This document shows positions 1 to 11,566 of a stretch of 64,000 nucleotides of DNA, piece by piece. The stretch covers positions 21,745,088-21,809,087 of the forward strand of contig OZ024806.1 of assembly GCA_964017045.1 (NCBI GenBank), given 5' to 3'. The stretch comes from Omphiscola glabra. Its lineage: Eukaryota; Mollusca; Gastropoda; Lymnaeidae. Positions within the stretch are counted from its first letter, which is position 1. Each line of letters opens with the position of its first letter. Below the pieces are notes generated by a model. The model ran no database searches and was not told where the DNA came from. It saw nothing but the letters and a program-made list of their open reading frames with translations. Position numbers and translations under genes: made by a program.

Positions 1-331
1 GTTTCAGGAGCATGTTAGTAAAAAAACTATGGCCCGCAGACCGACTGACTTTGGTCTCACGAAGACCTTATAGCAAAATTACGCGATGAACAAATTCAGA
101 TGGCCTTTTCCCTGATGTGGAAGCGAACCTGGGACTAGTTCATAGTTGGATTGTCCATTGAAGCTTTGGATCATCGTCTCAAGAATAAACCCTATAGAGA
201 TCATTAAAATATAAAATTTTTATATTGTGTATGCAAGTGCTAACAAGTGAAAATGTGTTTTTTTTAAATCTTTTTTTTAAAAAAGGGCGTAGGTTTTTTT
301 CGGGTGGGGGTGGGGCTTAAAATTAGAATAG

Positions 332-420
332 CATAGGGCCTGATGACATAGGGCCTGATGGCATAGGGCCTGGTGGCATAGGGCCTGATGGTATAGGGCC
401 TGATGACATAGGGCCGGATG
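332..420. repeat. 15-bp tandem repeat, 6 copies
   Basis: Unit catagggcctgatgg with single-base variants. Confidence 0.9.
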
Positions 421-2490
421 GCCTTCGTAAGCTAAACCGTGGCTCGAATAAAATTAAATGATGTGCATGTCACGTGACATGCACAATACACACGTTTACA
501 TTTAAATCATACATGTAAACACAGCACACACGCAGGTCACAGGTCATAAGTGAAACAACCTTGTAACACACAACAAAGAACAAAAACAAGAAAAAAAACT
601 ACAACAGTGGAGTCAGTTCACAATGTCTTATTCTAGCCGTTTATTGTACTATAAGCCAAGACATCGCCTTGTAGAACAATAGTCTGACACTTTTAAGTAC
701 ACAGTTCCGGGCCTTTATTCTATCACAATTATATCCCCTTGAGGTCCACGATACTCTCACGCACGCATCACTGGTACATCAAATTAGCAAATAAATAAAT
801 TAAATCACATTTCATTTAAAAAAAACAAAAACAATTGAGAAATTGATGGAAGAAAATTTAGGGATATTTACAAAGTATGACTTAGAAACGTTTATGCACC
901 AAAGACTTTTAAAAATCTCCAAAAAAAGACAAAACATAAAATAATAATCCTATTTGAAAACGTTAATTAAATTAATATTAACTTCTGATAAAAACCTAAG
1001 TTATAAGTATAGCGTCGTATAAATTTCGGAAACTTTTTTGTTTGTGTTTTTAAAATGGAACAGCCTCTAACGTTCATGATGTCATATAACCAAGGGACGT
1101 AAGAACTGCTTTTCATTGCTTGAGAAAGACAGACGTCTTTTGAATTTTTCGTCTATCATCGGGGTTTTTTTTCGGGAAAAATGCGAAATAGTTACAGTTT
1201 TGAAATTACAGGATCTCAAAATATAACTTTGATAATTATTATTTATGAATAAATAAAAATTAATGTAGTAAGTTCTGCAGTAGTGTTTATAAAAACTGCT
1301 TTGAGAGGATTGCTTTACATTTCAACATAAATTGTTATATTACCAGCTAAAGAACAGTTTCCAAGTGATAAGATGCATATTCTTAAGAATATTTGGTTTA
1401 GATGTAATTAAAATATCGATAAGTTCACTTAATTTTGTGTTTACACGTACTGGCGGAAAGTTCCTGAAATTTAAACTTTTTAAAAAAAAATTGCGTTTTG
1501 GTCGCCCAATTTCTTGAGAACCGCTGAATCACTTTTAAGAACTTAAGATGTAAGTTTAGCCATATGGCAAATACACAAGGACAATTTTTTAAAGGTATAA
1601 TTTATACCAATAATGTAAGTTTTAAAAAGAAAAGAAGCGGCCGTTCGCCCCTTGGTGAAATTTGATGGCCTAGAAAATACGAAACAAAGTCTGTGCCGAC
1701 AACAAACTCACTGCTGCTGTGACAGGACCTCATCTTGTCCATCAAGCTTAGTCATATGACAAATAGGCATCGAAAACATGATTAAAAACACCTTTTGTTT
1801 TTTTAAAAGAAGTGGATCTCATTTTATAATCAGAAACATTTCTTTTTTTTTAAAAAATCAATAAATTTACATATTATATTTTATAACATGTGAATATCAA
1901 AATTGGATACTTAAAATTTTAAAATATAATATATTAATAGCTTTAAACAAAATTAGAGAAAGGCAAATGAAATTTAGCTTGACTAAAAAATTATTTGAAA
2001 GTGGATATTGGAACATTTCAAAGTTGAAAAACACAAAATGTATATAGTGACAACTCTTAAAAACGGTTATCACGTACACATAATTATCAGTTATTCCCCT
2101 TCGCATCGTTACTCGTCCTTTCCTCCCAGTGCGTGACGCCAAAGAGCCATGATTGTTGAATGATCATGACGTAATATAAACCAAACAGACAACCAATAAT
2201 CTCTAAGTCGAAACGACGACTATCAAATAGAAATAATGTACAGGGTCTCAAAATCACAGGCGAGGAATATTTAATACAAATATGACTATACACATCTTTT
2301 CGTCAACGTGTGTCTGCATGTGTGTGTGAATGTGCGTTTCTATTGTGTGTATGTGTGTGATACTTTCAACATGTGACACCAGAAGTGTATCAGTAGGATC
2401 ATGTTGAATAAGGTTTTCCGATCGAAAATATACGAAAATAATGATTCTTTTTCTGATGTAGGCAAACAAAAGGTTTGACATTTTGGTAAT
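421..2490. other. AT-rich intergenic DNA, no supported gene
   Basis: Many A/T runs, a short GT-rich patch near 2300-2375 (just inside and before the next array's flank) and only small unconvincing open frames. Confidence 0.6.
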
Positions 2491-2602
2491 CACCAAGTAC
2501 TTTAGGCAATCACATGTTTGTCACCAAGTACTTTAGGCAATCCCATGTTTGTCACCAAGTACTTTAGGCAATCCCATGTTTGTCTCCAAGTACTTTCGGT
2601 TA
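2491..2602. repeat. 31-bp tandem repeat, about 3.6 copies
   Basis: Core caccaagtactttaggcaa repeated. Confidence 0.9.
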
Positions 2603-2727
2603 CCTCGTGTACGTTAATAGTGGGGCTGGTTGCTGGATAGAAGAGTCCCATGAAATTAGATGGATGTGCTCTCGGCGGCTCATTTTAACCGATCCACAAT
2701 ACCGTCAATGGCACCATTATTAGTGCG

Positions 2728-2902
2728 ATCAGTTGTATCAACATCACTATTAGTAGTACCATCAGTTACATCATCAATAGTAGTACCATCAGTTGTATCA
2801 ACATCACTATTAGTAGTACCATCAGTTACATCATCAATAGTAGTACCATCAGTTGTATCCACATCACTATTAGTAGTACCATCAGTTACATCATCAATAG
2901 TA
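2728..2902. repeat. 60-bp tandem repeat, about 3 copies
   Basis: Each unit consists of related 33- and 27-bp halves beginning atcagttgtatc and atcagttacatc. The unit is a multiple of three, so it contributes to long open frames on both strands. Confidence 0.9.
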
Positions 2903-2965
2903 ACAGTTGGAGTTACACCAAATCTTATCACATACAGTTTTTTTAATTCTACTATAGTATTTGTA

Positions 2966-3232
2966 CCATCGACAATGTCCTCTTTGATACACTCAACTTT
3001 TCCATCGATAATGTCCTCTTTGATACACTCAACTTTTCCATTGACAATGCCCTCTTTGATACACTCAACTTTTCCATCGACAATGTCCTCTTTGATACAC
3101 TCAACTTTTCCATCGACAATGTCCTCTTTGATACACTCAACTTTTCCATCGACAATGTCCTCTTTGATACACTCAACTTTTCCATCGAGAATGTGCTCTT
3201 TGATACACTCAACTTTTCAATCCATAATGTCA
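2966..3232. repeat. 36-bp tandem repeat, about 7.4 copies
   Basis: Core tttgatacactcaacttttc. The unit length keeps frames open on both strands (plus-strand frame 2660-3439, minus-strand 12-residue period); I do not call them genes. Confidence 0.9.
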
Positions 3233-4187
3233 TCATATATAACCATTAACTGTACCATCAATATGGCCATCAATAGTACCACCATCAGCTGTATCAATCA
3301 ACTCTACGATAAATATTTATTGGTGTATACGTTAATTGTACTTTCAATGTCCCACAAGACTGACGAACGACAACACGACCATAATCAGAGCTGCTGTAGC
3401 CATCAAGCAATTGAACACATAGAAATGTTGAGTGTATAATATATATAAACAGCCATTTAGTTTGTGGTGTATAACCAATAAAATATTACATTCGTCAGTA
3501 AACCAATTAAACAAAAATATAGTTTTGCAATGACCAGCGGGAATAACATTTCAAAAAAAAAAAAAAAGATACATTTTGAAGAACTTTACAGAGCAAGATG
3601 AAATTAAATCCCCCCCCCCATAACCCCCCCCCCCCCCCCTTTACCGTATTATTGTAAATCTTACTCTTTTCAAATTGGATAGAAAACAAATGGATAAGGA
3701 AGAAAAAAATATATTTTCAAATCAGTTTCCATTTTCCACAGATATACACTTTATTTGGTATACATTTGAAGAAAATGAAACTTTTAATACCAACACAGTG
3801 GTTTTGTTTTTAAGACTCAAGTTCAGAATTTAGCTTTACTCAATTTGTTAACATATTTTTAAAAAAAAAACAACAAAAGCAACGAACAACGAACAACAAC
3901 CAAATACAATTTAAAGTAACCGCATGACATGGCTATCACGTTAAAGACACCGCTAACATTGGCAGCCGTAATGACATCAATTTAAAAGATTAAGAAATAC
4001 AATTTCATTACGAAAGTTTTAAGTAGATTATCATCATAGTGTTTAAGATTTCGCGAATTCAATGTGTTGTTTAGTAAAAAAAAAAAAAAAAAAAAAACAT
4101 TCGGGTTAGTTTTTTCAATGTTTCCGTTTGCACGTCGTTAAGCAGATATGTAACGTCAGGATAAGTTGAACAATGACGTTTGGAAGA
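3233..4187. other. AT-rich intergenic DNA with homopolymer runs
   Basis: Contains C-runs at about 3611-3640 and A-runs near 3555 and 4076-4097. No gene seen. Confidence 0.6.
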
Positions 4188-4468
4188 AATAAACCATTCC
4201 ATGACTCAATATTTGGCTCAATAAACCATGACATGACTCAATATTTGGCTCAATAAACCATGACATGACTCAATATTTGGCTCAATAAACCATGACATGA
4301 CTCAATATTTGGCTCAATAAACCATGACATGACTCAATATTGGGATATTTAAACCATGACATGACTCAATATTTGGCTCAATAAACCATGACATGACTCA
4401 ATATTGGGCTATTTAAACCATGACATGACTCAATATTGGGCTTAAAAAAATTATGCCATGACTCAATT
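4188..4468. repeat. 32-bp tandem repeat, about 8 copies
   Basis: Core aaaccatgacatgactcaat; last copies diverged (tattgggct). Confidence 0.9.
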
Positions 4469-4700
4469 AACTGACTGATTTCTAAACGCCGATCTCTGAC
4501 TTATGTATTCACTAAGTTCCTTATTTCTAAAGATTGGGTAAAACATTTATGTTGATAAGGATTTAGTGAAAAGATTTATGAGCGAGGTGGTTTCAAAATG
4601 ATTATTCTATACCGGTATCCAGACCGCTTACTCACCGAACTAATTTTTTAAATCATTTTTTGTATATTTGATTATTTTTTTAAATTATTAGAATGCATCA

Positions 4701-4920
4701 ACTTTCTAACTGACCATTGATCAGAATTGTCTAACTGACCATTGATCAGAACTTTCTAACTGACCAACGATCAAAATTTTCTAACTGACCATTGATCAGA
4801 ATTGTCTAACTGACCATTGATCAGAGCTTTCTAACTGACCAATGATCAGAACTTTCTAACTGACCAGCGATCAAAATTTTCTAGCTGACCAAAGGTCAGA
4901 ACTTCTAACTGACCAACGAT
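4701..4920. repeat. 25-bp tandem repeat, about 9 copies
   Basis: Core tttctaactgaccattgatc with alternating variants. Confidence 0.9.
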
Positions 4921-5651
4921 GCTAATAAAATCTCTGTTACACGTGGCAGTGGACTGTGGTGTCCCAGTGTGCACAGAGGAGTACATCTGTAGATAATAGC
5001 TGAATGAATTTTTAAACACTCAATAGTCATAAATAAATGGCTTAAAATAATGATTGAGAGCACTTCAAGTCTTTCAATGAGTTTGTCAGACCTGGAGTCA
5101 AGTCCCTTTAGCCTCCCGAAAGAAACTGCACTGTGAGAAGATGACGTATTTACAAATCTGACACAAAAAGCCAAACAAATTTTGCCATTTAAAAAATGAC
5201 TAGGTTTAAAAACTTGCCCGTAAAAATGAATGTGACTGACTAACAAGTTATTAGTAATAATAAGACTCGAGCAAAGCAATATTAAGTAGAAAGCATTAAT
5301 ACACAATCACATCTTAATTAAACTTTTGAAACAATGACGTATATTATAAAGATTTGGGGGGGGGGGGAACATGAGGAGGACTGTCATGTCATTGTCAGTC
5401 ATATTTTGGGAATTGATGTCATACAATTTCTTCCAGTCAAACTAAAAACGAAATAAATCTCAATTTGTTTTTAAAAAATACCGATTTGAGCTTCTCTTTG
5501 CAGCTTTGATCAAAGCATTTGTTCTTTACACCAACACGCAGACTTAAGAAACAGGCTTAAAAAAAAAAAAGGAAATCGCTATTGAAAAGAATAAAAATGT
5601 TCATTTTTTCCCCTGTCATTTCGAAACATTAACTCCTGAGCAACGTAACGT
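4921..5651. other. 3' flank of the large CDS
   Basis: Presumably holds the minus-strand 3' UTR. A G-run lies at about 5357-5367. I found no AATAAA on the minus strand here. Confidence 0.4.
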
Positions 5652-8600
5652 TCATACCGTCGTGCTGTTGTCTTGCCGCTGCAACTTCTGGCTTTGCTCT
5701 TGCAACTTGTCCCGCAGGTCGTGTAGAGTTTTCAGCAGCGCCTCTTTCCTCTGGGCCTGCATGCTCCTCTGCAGCTGCACCCTCTGCTGCTGCCGGGACG
5801 CCTCGTCCTCCTGGGCCTCTTGGATTTTCTTGTAGACGATGTCTTTTTCCCGACGCAGGAGCATCACCTTCGCGGCAAGACTTCGGACGTTGTCAATGTC
5901 CGCCGCGTCGCTGGCGGCTGCCGGAGTTTTCTTAGTTTTGACTGACAGTGTCGATGACGGTGTTAGGTGTGATTTAGATGATAATGCTGTAGGCGCAGGG
6001 TCGACGCTATTTTGAGCTCCATGAATACATTCGCGCGCATCTTTGCTTTTGTTGGGGTGTTTCACTAAACCATGGGGTGACCGGTTTTTGTTCTGTATAG
6101 GGGGTAGATGTCCACTTTGATTGACCGAGTCTTGCGGGGCCCTCGGCAAACTCAAAACGTCATAGCAATTCTGACCACTGGTCAAGTGCTGCAACCGTTC
6201 AGTCTGACAGAGGCTGTCCTCCAGGACCTTGGAGCTGCCCGCTTTGAATTTTTGTTTCTTGCCGCTGTAAGTGACCAGCGGGGACATGGATGGGGACCTG
6301 GAGGATGGACTGCGGGTCACCTGGGCGGGGGTCTTGTTTACAGAAGAATTCAACTTTGCGAACATGTTGACCTGCTCAGAGCTGGACATGTCCACCGGTC
6401 CTACACCCGGAACAAGAAAAAGGGGTCGCTTGAGGTGGGTTCTTTTTAAAGGGGCGTCTTTCAGAAACTCTAAATAATCTGCCCTTTCCGAGTTTGACCT
6501 CTGAACTCTGACAGGCACGGTTGGCACAGCCCTGTCACATTTGTAAACATCGTTCCTGTTAAAATCATACCTGTTAGAATCTTTTGGCTTTATTGGCTTA
6601 AAGCTGCACCCTCGTGAACTTTTGACTGCAACATCATGGGATGAATGGCAATGTTCAGAGCTGTTCGTGTTTTTGGAAGATGGGATATTTACATAGTCAT
6701 GTTGAGAAAGTCTGTCATTTTCAAACTCTTTCTTATTAAAAGAATTTCGTAGCATCCAATCAGGATTTCTCTTTTCACCGGTTTCAGCGTCCTTTGGAGA
6801 AGTAGGGTTTTCAAACGAGACACCCAGGGGTGTAGCCACACAACATGTTCCATCAGAACTGCCGGATCTCAAAGTTGTGTCTGAGCTGTCTGACAGGCTC
6901 CTCTTGGATTCCGTTTTCTCGTGTTCATAAATTTGCTGGAAGATTTCTTGGAACTGAAGCTCAATATTAGAAAACATTTGGTTCACAGTTTCCTGTGGGA
7001 TTGATCTAGTAGCTAATGTTGCATTAACAACGGAAGGGTTTGTTGTAATCCCCGTTGACCTATTTTTCAGGTCACCCCCGTTCCTGAACTCGGGGAGAGA
7101 CAATCTTGTCTTTTCCGGAGCAACGGCTAAATCGGCGACATCGAGATCAAAGAAAGACGTTCTCGGTGTCTTATCACTTTTCACGCTCTTGTCAGAACTT
7201 TCAGCATAGGAAAGTCTCTTGGACGCTGCTTTCTCTTCCAGCTCTCCGGCCAAAAACAACGTGTCTTCGTCCATCAGAATCTGACTGTCACGTGTTAAGC
7301 TCGAGTATCCAGTGTCCGCCGAGCCCTGCATGTTCCCCGTCAGCAGCCAGAGCCTCGTGCTCTCCGCGGGATCCATCGCCTTCTCCTCAAAGTTCTCCAG
7401 GCTGCCCGCCTCGTCCCACCGGGCGAAGTCGTCGTCAAAGTCCGTCTGCACGCAGGCGTCGCTCATGTCGAAACTTTGATCCCGGGACGATGTGTCCAGC
7501 TTGTCGAGATTGCAGTCCATCAGACTCGTGTTTTCAGACGCCATATCCACAGTGCTCTGTGTGAGGCTACGGTCGTCCCCATCGATAAGTCTGACGAAGA
7601 GGTCCTCGTGTCTCGATCGCATCTGGTGGTCATTGTCCGCTTTCTCTTCGGGATCGTGCGTGTCGCCCCCCTTGGCTTTAGTCCCGGTTAGGTTCATCTC
7701 AAGCACGACTGTGTCCTGACTGCTGCACATTGACAGCTGTCCATCGCACTGCCAGTTTTCGGTGGGAGACTCGACACATTCAGAGGCTGTGATGTTTCTA
7801 GGAAAGTTGAGCTCTTCTGACCAAGAATTTCTTGCATCGCTGTGCTCTGAACTTTTCTCCATGTTATTCATTCGTCTTTCCCCCGGTTGAGAAGAAGAGG
7901 AATTTGTCTTGAGGTTGCATGGCCTTATGATTCTTCGAGGTATCGCCTCAACGGGATCAGATAATCTAGAAGGTGCTAAAACCTGACTGGTGAAGCCAGG
8001 CATAATCTTTGATGAATACTCATGCAACGAGACCCTGGAGCCCATGACGATCCCCGTGCCGTGAATGTAACGATGCAGGGGTTGGAACTGAATGTCGAGT
8101 CGTTCGTCCACCATGAGAGAGGAGGCCTTGCAGTGGCTGTGGGTTTCAATCTTGCACTTTGGCAGAGGAGAGCCTCTCTTCTTCTGGCTACCTTCCGTAA
8201 CGCCGGCGGGATCCTGATAAGACGTGTTATCGACGTCTGATTCAGACACGGTGGTTGAGCTCTCGTCGTCAAATTTAGATTGTGATTTACACGAACTGCT
8301 TTTCGTTTTAACATTAGAATTCTGAGACTTTGTTCTGAATAGATTAGAGACTAATGAAGATTTCGGAAACAGGGACGATGTATTCCTGCTTGACTTCGCC
8401 GCGGTTTTTGAATCCGGGATTTCCGACTTGCTCTTTATCGAATGGGAAATATCCACACAGAGGACAGCATTCTCTCCGCAGTTTCCGAAAAGTTGCGCCG
8501 CGGGCGCACATTCCATCGAGGCGCCCTTGGATTCGACCAGTGCGCAGGGCGTTGCTGCGTCATCGCCGTCGCTTGACCCGAGTCCACCTATTCCGGAATC

Positions 8601-10418
8601 GGGACTGTGGGCGCTCTGCGTGCCAACGTCAGATTTCAAATACCCGGACTGGCCTCTCTTGGCCGCACCGCAGTTCTCCTCGTCGGTCAGCAGCTCCTGT
8701 ATAGACACCTGGCCGTCCTCTTGGTACACGGAGGCGCTCTCCAGCGTGGAGTCCAGCATGTCTTCGTACTCGAAGCTGATGTTGTTGGCCAGCTGCTCCA
8801 GGTTATCGGCCAACTTCAGGAACTCGGAGTTGGGGGAAACGATCGACGTCGGCCGCGATCTCGGTACCTCCGTGTTGAGATCGTTCAGCTGCGTCGGCAC
8901 CGTTTTCATGGTGGTCGAGTCCGTCACGAGTCTGTCACCTTTGAGCAGACCATGGGGCGACCACCAAGAGGATTTTTTAACGGCCGCGGGCGATTTGTTA
9001 CAGCTCAAGGTCATTTTCACATCGTTTGGGGTCAGTGACCTGTGTCTTTGGATGTTATAATTATCACTAGCGTTATTCCATGACGACCCGTGGAATGGTT
9101 CGGCTCCACTTCTTTGGTGCTCGAAAGACGCCGATCGAGGAAACCTCAAAGAGGGCTCGTCCAAAAATGCAATGTCTTCTCGTGATTCCCTAAGATCTGA
9201 GCTTTCGCCGCGTCTCCCTCCCGAGAGAGAGGGCTGGGGAGAAGGTAGCCAAGGGTTTGTTTTTATCCTAGACCTTGACCTATGAACTTTGTTCCTGGGT
9301 AGATCAGACTCGTATCCAGAGAGAGACGCGGAGTCGAAACCTGTAAGATCGATCTCTCTCGCACACGACCCCTCCCTTGAACCCGCGTACAGCCGAGACG
9401 AGCAGCTTTCAACGGAACACTCTCGCACGCGGGGTCTCTCGGTCGATTCCCCGCCGTGGATGTCATATTTTTCTGGCACCGAACTACTTTCAAAATTTTG
9501 AGCATCGTTGTCGGAGAACCATGATTTGTCTCCCTTGTCTATCGAAATCATATCCTTGTTCTCTTTCGATCTTGAAAAACTTTTCAAACCTTTTCTCTTT
9601 GGTTTCACCGGTCTCTTTTCTGTCGCCTTTCTCTCGTTCAACGCCGTGGTTGTGTCCGGATACGGACACACTGAACAGCGGACATTTTCCGCCGCGTTTT
9701 CCACAGCTTCCCGCGTGGACCTGCTGCTGGTTTTTCTCATGCCTTTGAACGAGGCAAAAGACTTTCTAAAGAAGCCTGGTTCCGGTTTGGGTGACACTTC
9801 CTGTTTGTAGCCGGGAAGGTAGGCCACCCCGCACGCGTTCATCTCTTGGTGATTCTGCACCAACGGCGACATCGGCTTGGCGAGAACATGGTGATGGTGA
9901 TGGTGATGATGCTTGTGCTGATGGTAGTGGCAGTGGTGGTACTCCTGCTTGGAACCGTACGGTTCCGTCCCGGTTTCGGATATCGACGACATGTGCGAAC
10001 AGGAACCGTTGAAATCGGACACGGCCATCCTGGCATCGTAGCTCCTGGACATCAAGATCATCTGAGACGAGAAACCCTCGGCGCTGTGGGACGTCACGAT
10101 CCCGTGCGAGCTTGAATAGGCGGATGCGAGGGCCCGGGTTCCGTTCTCAACACTCCTGGGCGTGTCCAGTCCCCGGTACAGGGCGTTTCCCCTCCAGCTC
10201 GCTTCCGTGATGCCCTGCGTTTCAAGTATCCGATCTCTCGACTCGGTCCGCGGGTTCGCGACGGCGTATCGGTTCGTGGTCTTGTCCTGACCTGACCGAT
10301 GAACCGGAGGATCCGGTGGCGTCGGGGTCGTAGGGGTCAGGCTCCCAACAGAAGTCGTTTTCTTCTTTCTTCCCCGGACTCTGGGCAGTGAGTTGGCCAC
10401 CAGGTCCCTGAGCTTCAT
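5652..10418 (-). CDS. Large Ser-rich, mostly disordered protein with C-terminal coiled coil and PDZ ligand (1588 aa)
   Basis: Uninterrupted 1588-codon frame from ATG 10418-10416 to TGA 5654-5652. The start is supported by an in-frame TGA at 10466-10464 (15 codons upstream) and A at -3. Seen: a basic N-terminus (MKLRDLVANSLPRVRGRKKK, 1-20) followed by a Thr/Pro stretch (about 28-38, PxxP-like); a His-rich tract at about 161-177; long Ser/Asp/Lys-rich low-complexity regions with scattered short helical segments; a predicted coiled coil over about residues 1510-1580, rich in Gln, Arg, Lys and Leu; and the C-terminus STTV, which fits a class I PDZ-binding motif. No catalytic domain, signal peptide or membrane segment is visible. 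Codon use is GC-balanced and unlike the AT-rich flanks. No canonical AATAAA was found on the minus strand within about 1.4 kb downstream. I do not recognise the family. A cytoplasmic scaffold that binds a PDZ protein and self-associates is inference. Introns in the UTRs, or further exons in other isoforms, cannot be excluded. Confidence 0.9.
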   Translation of the reverse strand: MKLRDLVANSLPRVRGRKKKTTSVGSLTPTTPTPPDPPVHRSGQDKTTNRYAVANPRTESRDRILETQGITEASWRGNALYRGLDTPRSVENGTRALASAYSSSHGIVTSHSAEGFSSQMILMSRSYDARMAVSDFNGSCSHMSSISETGTEPYGSKQEYHHCHYHQHKHHHHHHHHVLAKPMSPLVQNHQEMNACGVAYLPGYKQEVSPKPEPGFFRKSFASFKGMRKTSSRSTREAVENAAENVRCSVCPYPDTTTALNERKATEKRPVKPKRKGLKSFSRSKENKDMISIDKGDKSWFSDNDAQNFESSSVPEKYDIHGGESTERPRVRECSVESCSSRLYAGSREGSCAREIDLTGFDSASLSGYESDLPRNKVHRSRSRIKTNPWLPSPQPSLSGGRRGESSDLRESREDIAFLDEPSLRFPRSASFEHQRSGAEPFHGSSWNNASDNYNIQRHRSLTPNDVKMTLSCNKSPAAVKKSSWWSPHGLLKGDRLVTDSTTMKTVPTQLNDLNTEVPRSRPTSIVSPNSEFLKLADNLEQLANNISFEYEDMLDSTLESASVYQEDGQVSIQELLTDEENCGAAKRGQSGYLKSDVGTQSAHSPDSGIGGLGSSDGDDAATPCALVESKGASMECAPAAQLFGNCGENAVLCVDISHSIKSKSEIPDSKTAAKSSRNTSSLFPKSSLVSNLFRTKSQNSNVKTKSSSCKSQSKFDDESSTTVSESDVDNTSYQDPAGVTEGSQKKRGSPLPKCKIETHSHCKASSLMVDERLDIQFQPLHRYIHGTGIVMGSRVSLHEYSSKIMPGFTSQVLAPSRLSDPVEAIPRRIIRPCNLKTNSSSSQPGERRMNNMEKSSEHSDARNSWSEELNFPRNITASECVESPTENWQCDGQLSMCSSQDTVVLEMNLTGTKAKGGDTHDPEEKADNDHQMRSRHEDLFVRLIDGDDRSLTQSTVDMASENTSLMDCNLDKLDTSSRDQSFDMSDACVQTDFDDDFARWDEAGSLENFEEKAMDPAESTRLWLLTGNMQGSADTGYSSLTRDSQILMDEDTLFLAGELEEKAASKRLSYAESSDKSVKSDKTPRTSFFDLDVADLAVAPEKTRLSLPEFRNGGDLKNRSTGITTNPSVVNATLATRSIPQETVNQMFSNIELQFQEIFQQIYEHEKTESKRSLSDSSDTTLRSGSSDGTCCVATPLGVSFENPTSPKDAETGEKRNPDWMLRNSFNKKEFENDRLSQHDYVNIPSSKNTNSSEHCHSSHDVAVKSSRGCSFKPIKPKDSNRYDFNRNDVYKCDRAVPTVPVRVQRSNSERADYLEFLKDAPLKRTHLKRPLFLVPGVGPVDMSSSEQVNMFAKLNSSVNKTPAQVTRSPSSRSPSMSPLVTYSGKKQKFKAGSSKVLEDSLCQTERLQHLTSGQNCYDVLSLPRAPQDSVNQSGHLPPIQNKNRSPHGLVKHPNKSKDARECIHGAQNSVDPAPTALSSKSHLTPSSTLSVKTKKTPAAASDAADIDNVRSLAAKVMLLRREKDIVYKKIQEAQEDEASRQQQRVQLQRSMQAQRKEALLKTLHDLRDKLQEQSQKLQRQDNSTTV

Positions 10419-10470
10419 GATTTGCTCAATTTTGTTTGAATTTGATTGAATTCGTTCTTCAGATCAATGG

Positions 10471-10503
10471 ACTTACTGGCACGTTGGTCTTCTTAGAAGT
10501 CAT
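10471..10503 (-). promoter_or_regulatory. Upstream ATG and strong 5' splice donor before the large CDS
   Basis: On the minus strand an ATG (10503-10501) starts a 14-codon frame, MTSKKTNVPVSPLI, that stops at a TGA about 40 nt before the main ATG, in a different frame. Inside it the sequence CCA/GTAAGT (donor G at 10476) is a near-ideal 5' splice site. It could be a uORF in the 5' leader, or a short alternative first coding exon that splices past the large exon. Either use is inference. Confidence 0.25.
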
Positions 10504-11117
10504 GCTCGATTTTTAAAAAAAATATAAAAAAATTATATAGTTGGATGATTTAATTTCTGAGAATAAATATAGCTTCATCTTTTGTGATCAGAACTTTCTA
10601 AACATCTTCTGTGGGGGGGTTTTCCCACCATCCGTAAGTTGAATGTCGTGTGTAGTTAGTGGACACTGCATTCGACATCATGAGATAATTCTGTGAAGAA
10701 ATAAAATATATTAGGTTTTTAAATGATCTTCAATTTTTTAAAAGAAAGCCACCGCCAACTCCTACTTTCTCTAACCCCCCTCCCCCTTCCCCCGCGAAGA
10801 AGGCGCTTTGTCAAGGAGGTCACGACCTATTTTTAGAAATCTTGTCTCGTGTGGATGTATATCTCATCCGGTATGTGCACGAGGGACTGCAACTGAACAA
10901 AGAAGCTAATCCATTTATTGGAACAGTTATATGTTTTGTGATGGAGAAAATACCCTGCTCCAATAATGGGTTATTTGCACTGTTTATATGTAAGATAATT
11001 AATAGACATAAAGGGCATGACAATTAAGTCTCAAGTTCCATAACTCTGTATATTCTAAAAGAAATAAGTACCAGAATATTACTTTTCTCCCTTTTATTCA
11101 TAGTCATATCTGTGACA
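10504..11117. other. 5' flank of the large CDS
   Basis: A/T-rich with a C-rich stretch at about 10775-10795. Promoter or 5' UTR exons of the minus-strand gene may lie here, but no TATA box or initiator is convincing. Confidence 0.3.
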
Positions 11118-11488
11118 GTGAGTTAGTTTCATAGATATAAGAGATAAGGCAAGTTAGTTTCATGGACATTGGAGATATGGTAAGTTAGTTTCATAGACGT
11201 GAGATATGATAAGTTAGTTTCATAGACATAGGAGATATGATAAGTTGGTTTCATAGACACTGGTGACATCGTAAGTTAGTTTCTTAGACACTAGGATATA
11301 TGGTAATTTAGTTTCATGGACATTGGAGTTATGGTAAGTTAGTTTAATAGACGTGAGATATCGTAAGTTAGTTTCATATACATAGGAGATATAGTAAATT
11401 AGTTTTATAGACAAAGGAGATATGGTAAGTTAGTTTCGTAGACACAAGGAGATATGGTAAGTTAGTTTCTTAGACACTAGGAGATCTG
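11118..11488. repeat. 31-bp tandem repeat, about 12 copies
   Basis: Core taagttagtttcatagacat, moderately diverged. Confidence 0.9.
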
Positions 11489-11566
11489 CTGAAAATCTGC
11501 CGATTCCCCTTTCACGCCCTTAGCCATTTGATGTCTGTAAGGTGATAGATGCCAATTTGTTTCCAG

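Noticed and set aside
1514..1527. TTGAGAACCGCTG resembling a SPIN-type terminus
   Set aside because: No opposite terminus, no duplication and no SPIN-like interior nearby.
2660..3439. 259-codon Ser/Thr-rich plus frame that could look like a mucin-type protein
   Set aside because: It spans a 60-bp and a 36-bp array, both multiples of three. The opposite strand is open too, and no signal peptide is present.
5652..10418. Numerous open frames on the plus strand opposite the large CDS
   Set aside because: Antisense shadows of a GC-balanced coding sequence; none has its own start context or domain.
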